NCBI GenBank assembly: GCA_016839665.1 | Contig: JAEOTU010000310.1 | Coordinates: forward strand, 1-7,141 | Source of the DNA: Candidatus Hodarchaeota archaeon | GTDB taxonomy: Archaea > Asgardarchaeota > Heimdallarchaeia > Hodarchaeales > Hodarchaeaceae | DNA: 7,141 bases | Reading direction: 5' to 3' | Shown: positions 6,562-7,141 of the stretch, piece by piece | How the letters are laid out: each line of letters starts with the position of its first letter | How positions within the stretch are numbered: position 1 is the stretch's first letter | Position numbers and translations under genes: made by a program | The notes under the pieces: model-generated | Databases searched by the model: none | The model's input: the letters and a program-made list of their open reading frames with translations, nothing else | What the model was told of the DNA's origin: nothing

Positions 6562-6600
6562 CAACGTTCAAATGAAAACAAGTGATGACAGGCAAGTAAC

Positions 6601-7141
6601 ATGAGGATAACAAAGGATATCAGAGCAGAAATATTTGAACAATTAACCTCAGCTTGTCCTGACTTCAAAGATTATCAAATCAGTACGTTCACCAGGGTTT
6701 TAGGAGGAGCAGATACTACTATTTTCTCTTTCGATTTAATCTCAAAATCTAAAACGATTCCGTTTATATTAAGAATATTTCGTCCAAATTTCACTGAATC
6801 AGCAAAAAGAGAATTTCAAACCCTTAATAGGTTACATATTAGGGGATTGAAAGTTCCTAAACCGTATTTTTGGATTCCTAAATCAGCAAAACTAGGTTGT
6901 GCATATATTGTTATGGAGAGGATTAACGGAAAGCTACTAGCAGATGTACTACACGCTTTTCGATCTGATGAACGATTCTTACATCTCATTCATAAATTTA
7001 TCATCAATTTAGTTGCGATTCACTCCATAAAATTTTCAGACAGTTTCTCTTATCTTGCTTCCCTTAGTATAAGAGAAGATCCCCAAATTTTCTGCATAAC
7101 TGAACTCGCAAGACAAAAAAGAATAGTGGAGGAAAACAAGA
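6601..7141 (+). CDS. Aminoglycoside-phosphotransferase-like kinase, N-terminal part, runs off the window
   Basis: ATG at 6601 opens 180 codons to the window edge without a stop. The sequence follows the APH/choline kinase-like fold. There is a glycine-rich loop LGGADTTIFSF (34-44), FILRIF (55-60) where the ATP-binding strand usually carries vLR, and a likely helix-C Glu71 (KREFQTLNRL). VPKPYF (85-90) is followed by the hinge AYIVMERINGKLL (101-113) and the LVAIHS segment (137-142). The catalytic HxD loop and metal-binding Asp would lie beyond 7141, so activity cannot be judged. Relatives of about 300-350 aa phosphorylate small molecules such as aminoglycosides, macrolides, choline or homoserine; the substrate is unknown and a resistance role should not be assumed. 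An in-frame TAA just upstream of the start (6597-6599 region is non-coding; ATGACAGGCAAGTAA at 6585 is out of frame) leaves 6601 as the clear start. Confidence 0.78.
   Translation, partial: MRITKDIRAEIFEQLTSACPDFKDYQISTFTRVLGGADTTIFSFDLISKSKTIPFILRIFRPNFTESAKREFQTLNRLHIRGLKVPKPYFWIPKSAKLGCAYIVMERINGKLLADVLHAFRSDERFLHLIHKFIINLVAIHSIKFSDSFSYLASLSIREDPQIFCITELARQKRIVEENK

Larger units (their letters stand above)
6332..6600. other. Non-coding gap before the kinase-like gene
   Basis: 269 bp of AT-rich sequence with frequent stops in the frames checked. The only marks seen are an 8-T run at 6416-6423 and a TATA-like stretch at 6555-6561. No RNA gene, repeat or mobile-element end was recognised. 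Confidence 0.5.

Noticed and set aside
4440..7141. An antibiotic-resistance island (exporter, beta-lactamase-like gene, aminoglycoside-phosphotransferase-like gene)
   Set aside because: All three are broad superfamilies with many housekeeping roles, no transposase or integrase is present, and the lactamase-like gene is interrupted.

Overview
The window is AT-rich and reads as archaeal. Four or five genes have a TATA-like element about 40-55 nt upstream of the start codon, Shine-Dalgarno motifs are weak or absent, and the ends show T-runs. The gene mix (GbsR/MarR-type regulator, ABC-2 exporter, serine beta-lactamase-like hydrolase, NAD-kinase-fold protein joined to a winged helix) resembles Asgard archaeal contigs. 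That lineage call comes from memory of protein style, not from a marker gene, so it is moderate at best.

Layout, left to right. (1) Positions 1-91 hold a possible 3' tail of a plus-strand gene converging on the next gene, with a hairpin and T-run between them. (2) 92-1156, minus: an NAD-kinase-fold protein with eroded catalytic motifs fused to a C-terminal winged-helix domain. (3) 1188-2582, minus: a full-length serine beta-lactamase-family hydrolase in one unbroken frame interrupted by three in-frame stops (TAA, TAG, TAA) and no frameshift. Its catalytic SxxK, YxN and HGG motifs are all intact. (4) 2734-5339, minus: a two-gene ABC exporter operon whose genes overlap by 4 nt (ATGA): a 299-aa ATPase and a 569-aa, roughly 12-TM permease that looks like an internal duplication. 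(5) 5340-5497: a divergent control region with a perfect 16-bp palindrome and a 9-bp tandem repeat. (6) 5498-6055, plus: a GbsR/MarR-type regulator, the obvious candidate to control the exporter and itself. (7) 6056-6600: mostly non-coding, with an 18-bp palindrome followed by a possible small membrane protein. (8) 6601-7141, plus: the first 180 residues of an aminoglycoside-phosphotransferase-like kinase that runs off the window.

The best-supported functional unit is the regulator plus divergent ABC exporter, a common architecture for drug, lipid or peptide efflux and stress response; the substrate cannot be read from sequence. The two most unusual items are the NAD-kinase-fold/winged-helix fusion, which looks like a nucleotide-sensing regulator built from an enzyme, and the hydrolase gene with three stops but a perfectly kept frame. 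No CRISPR array, tRNA, rRNA or insertion sequence was seen.
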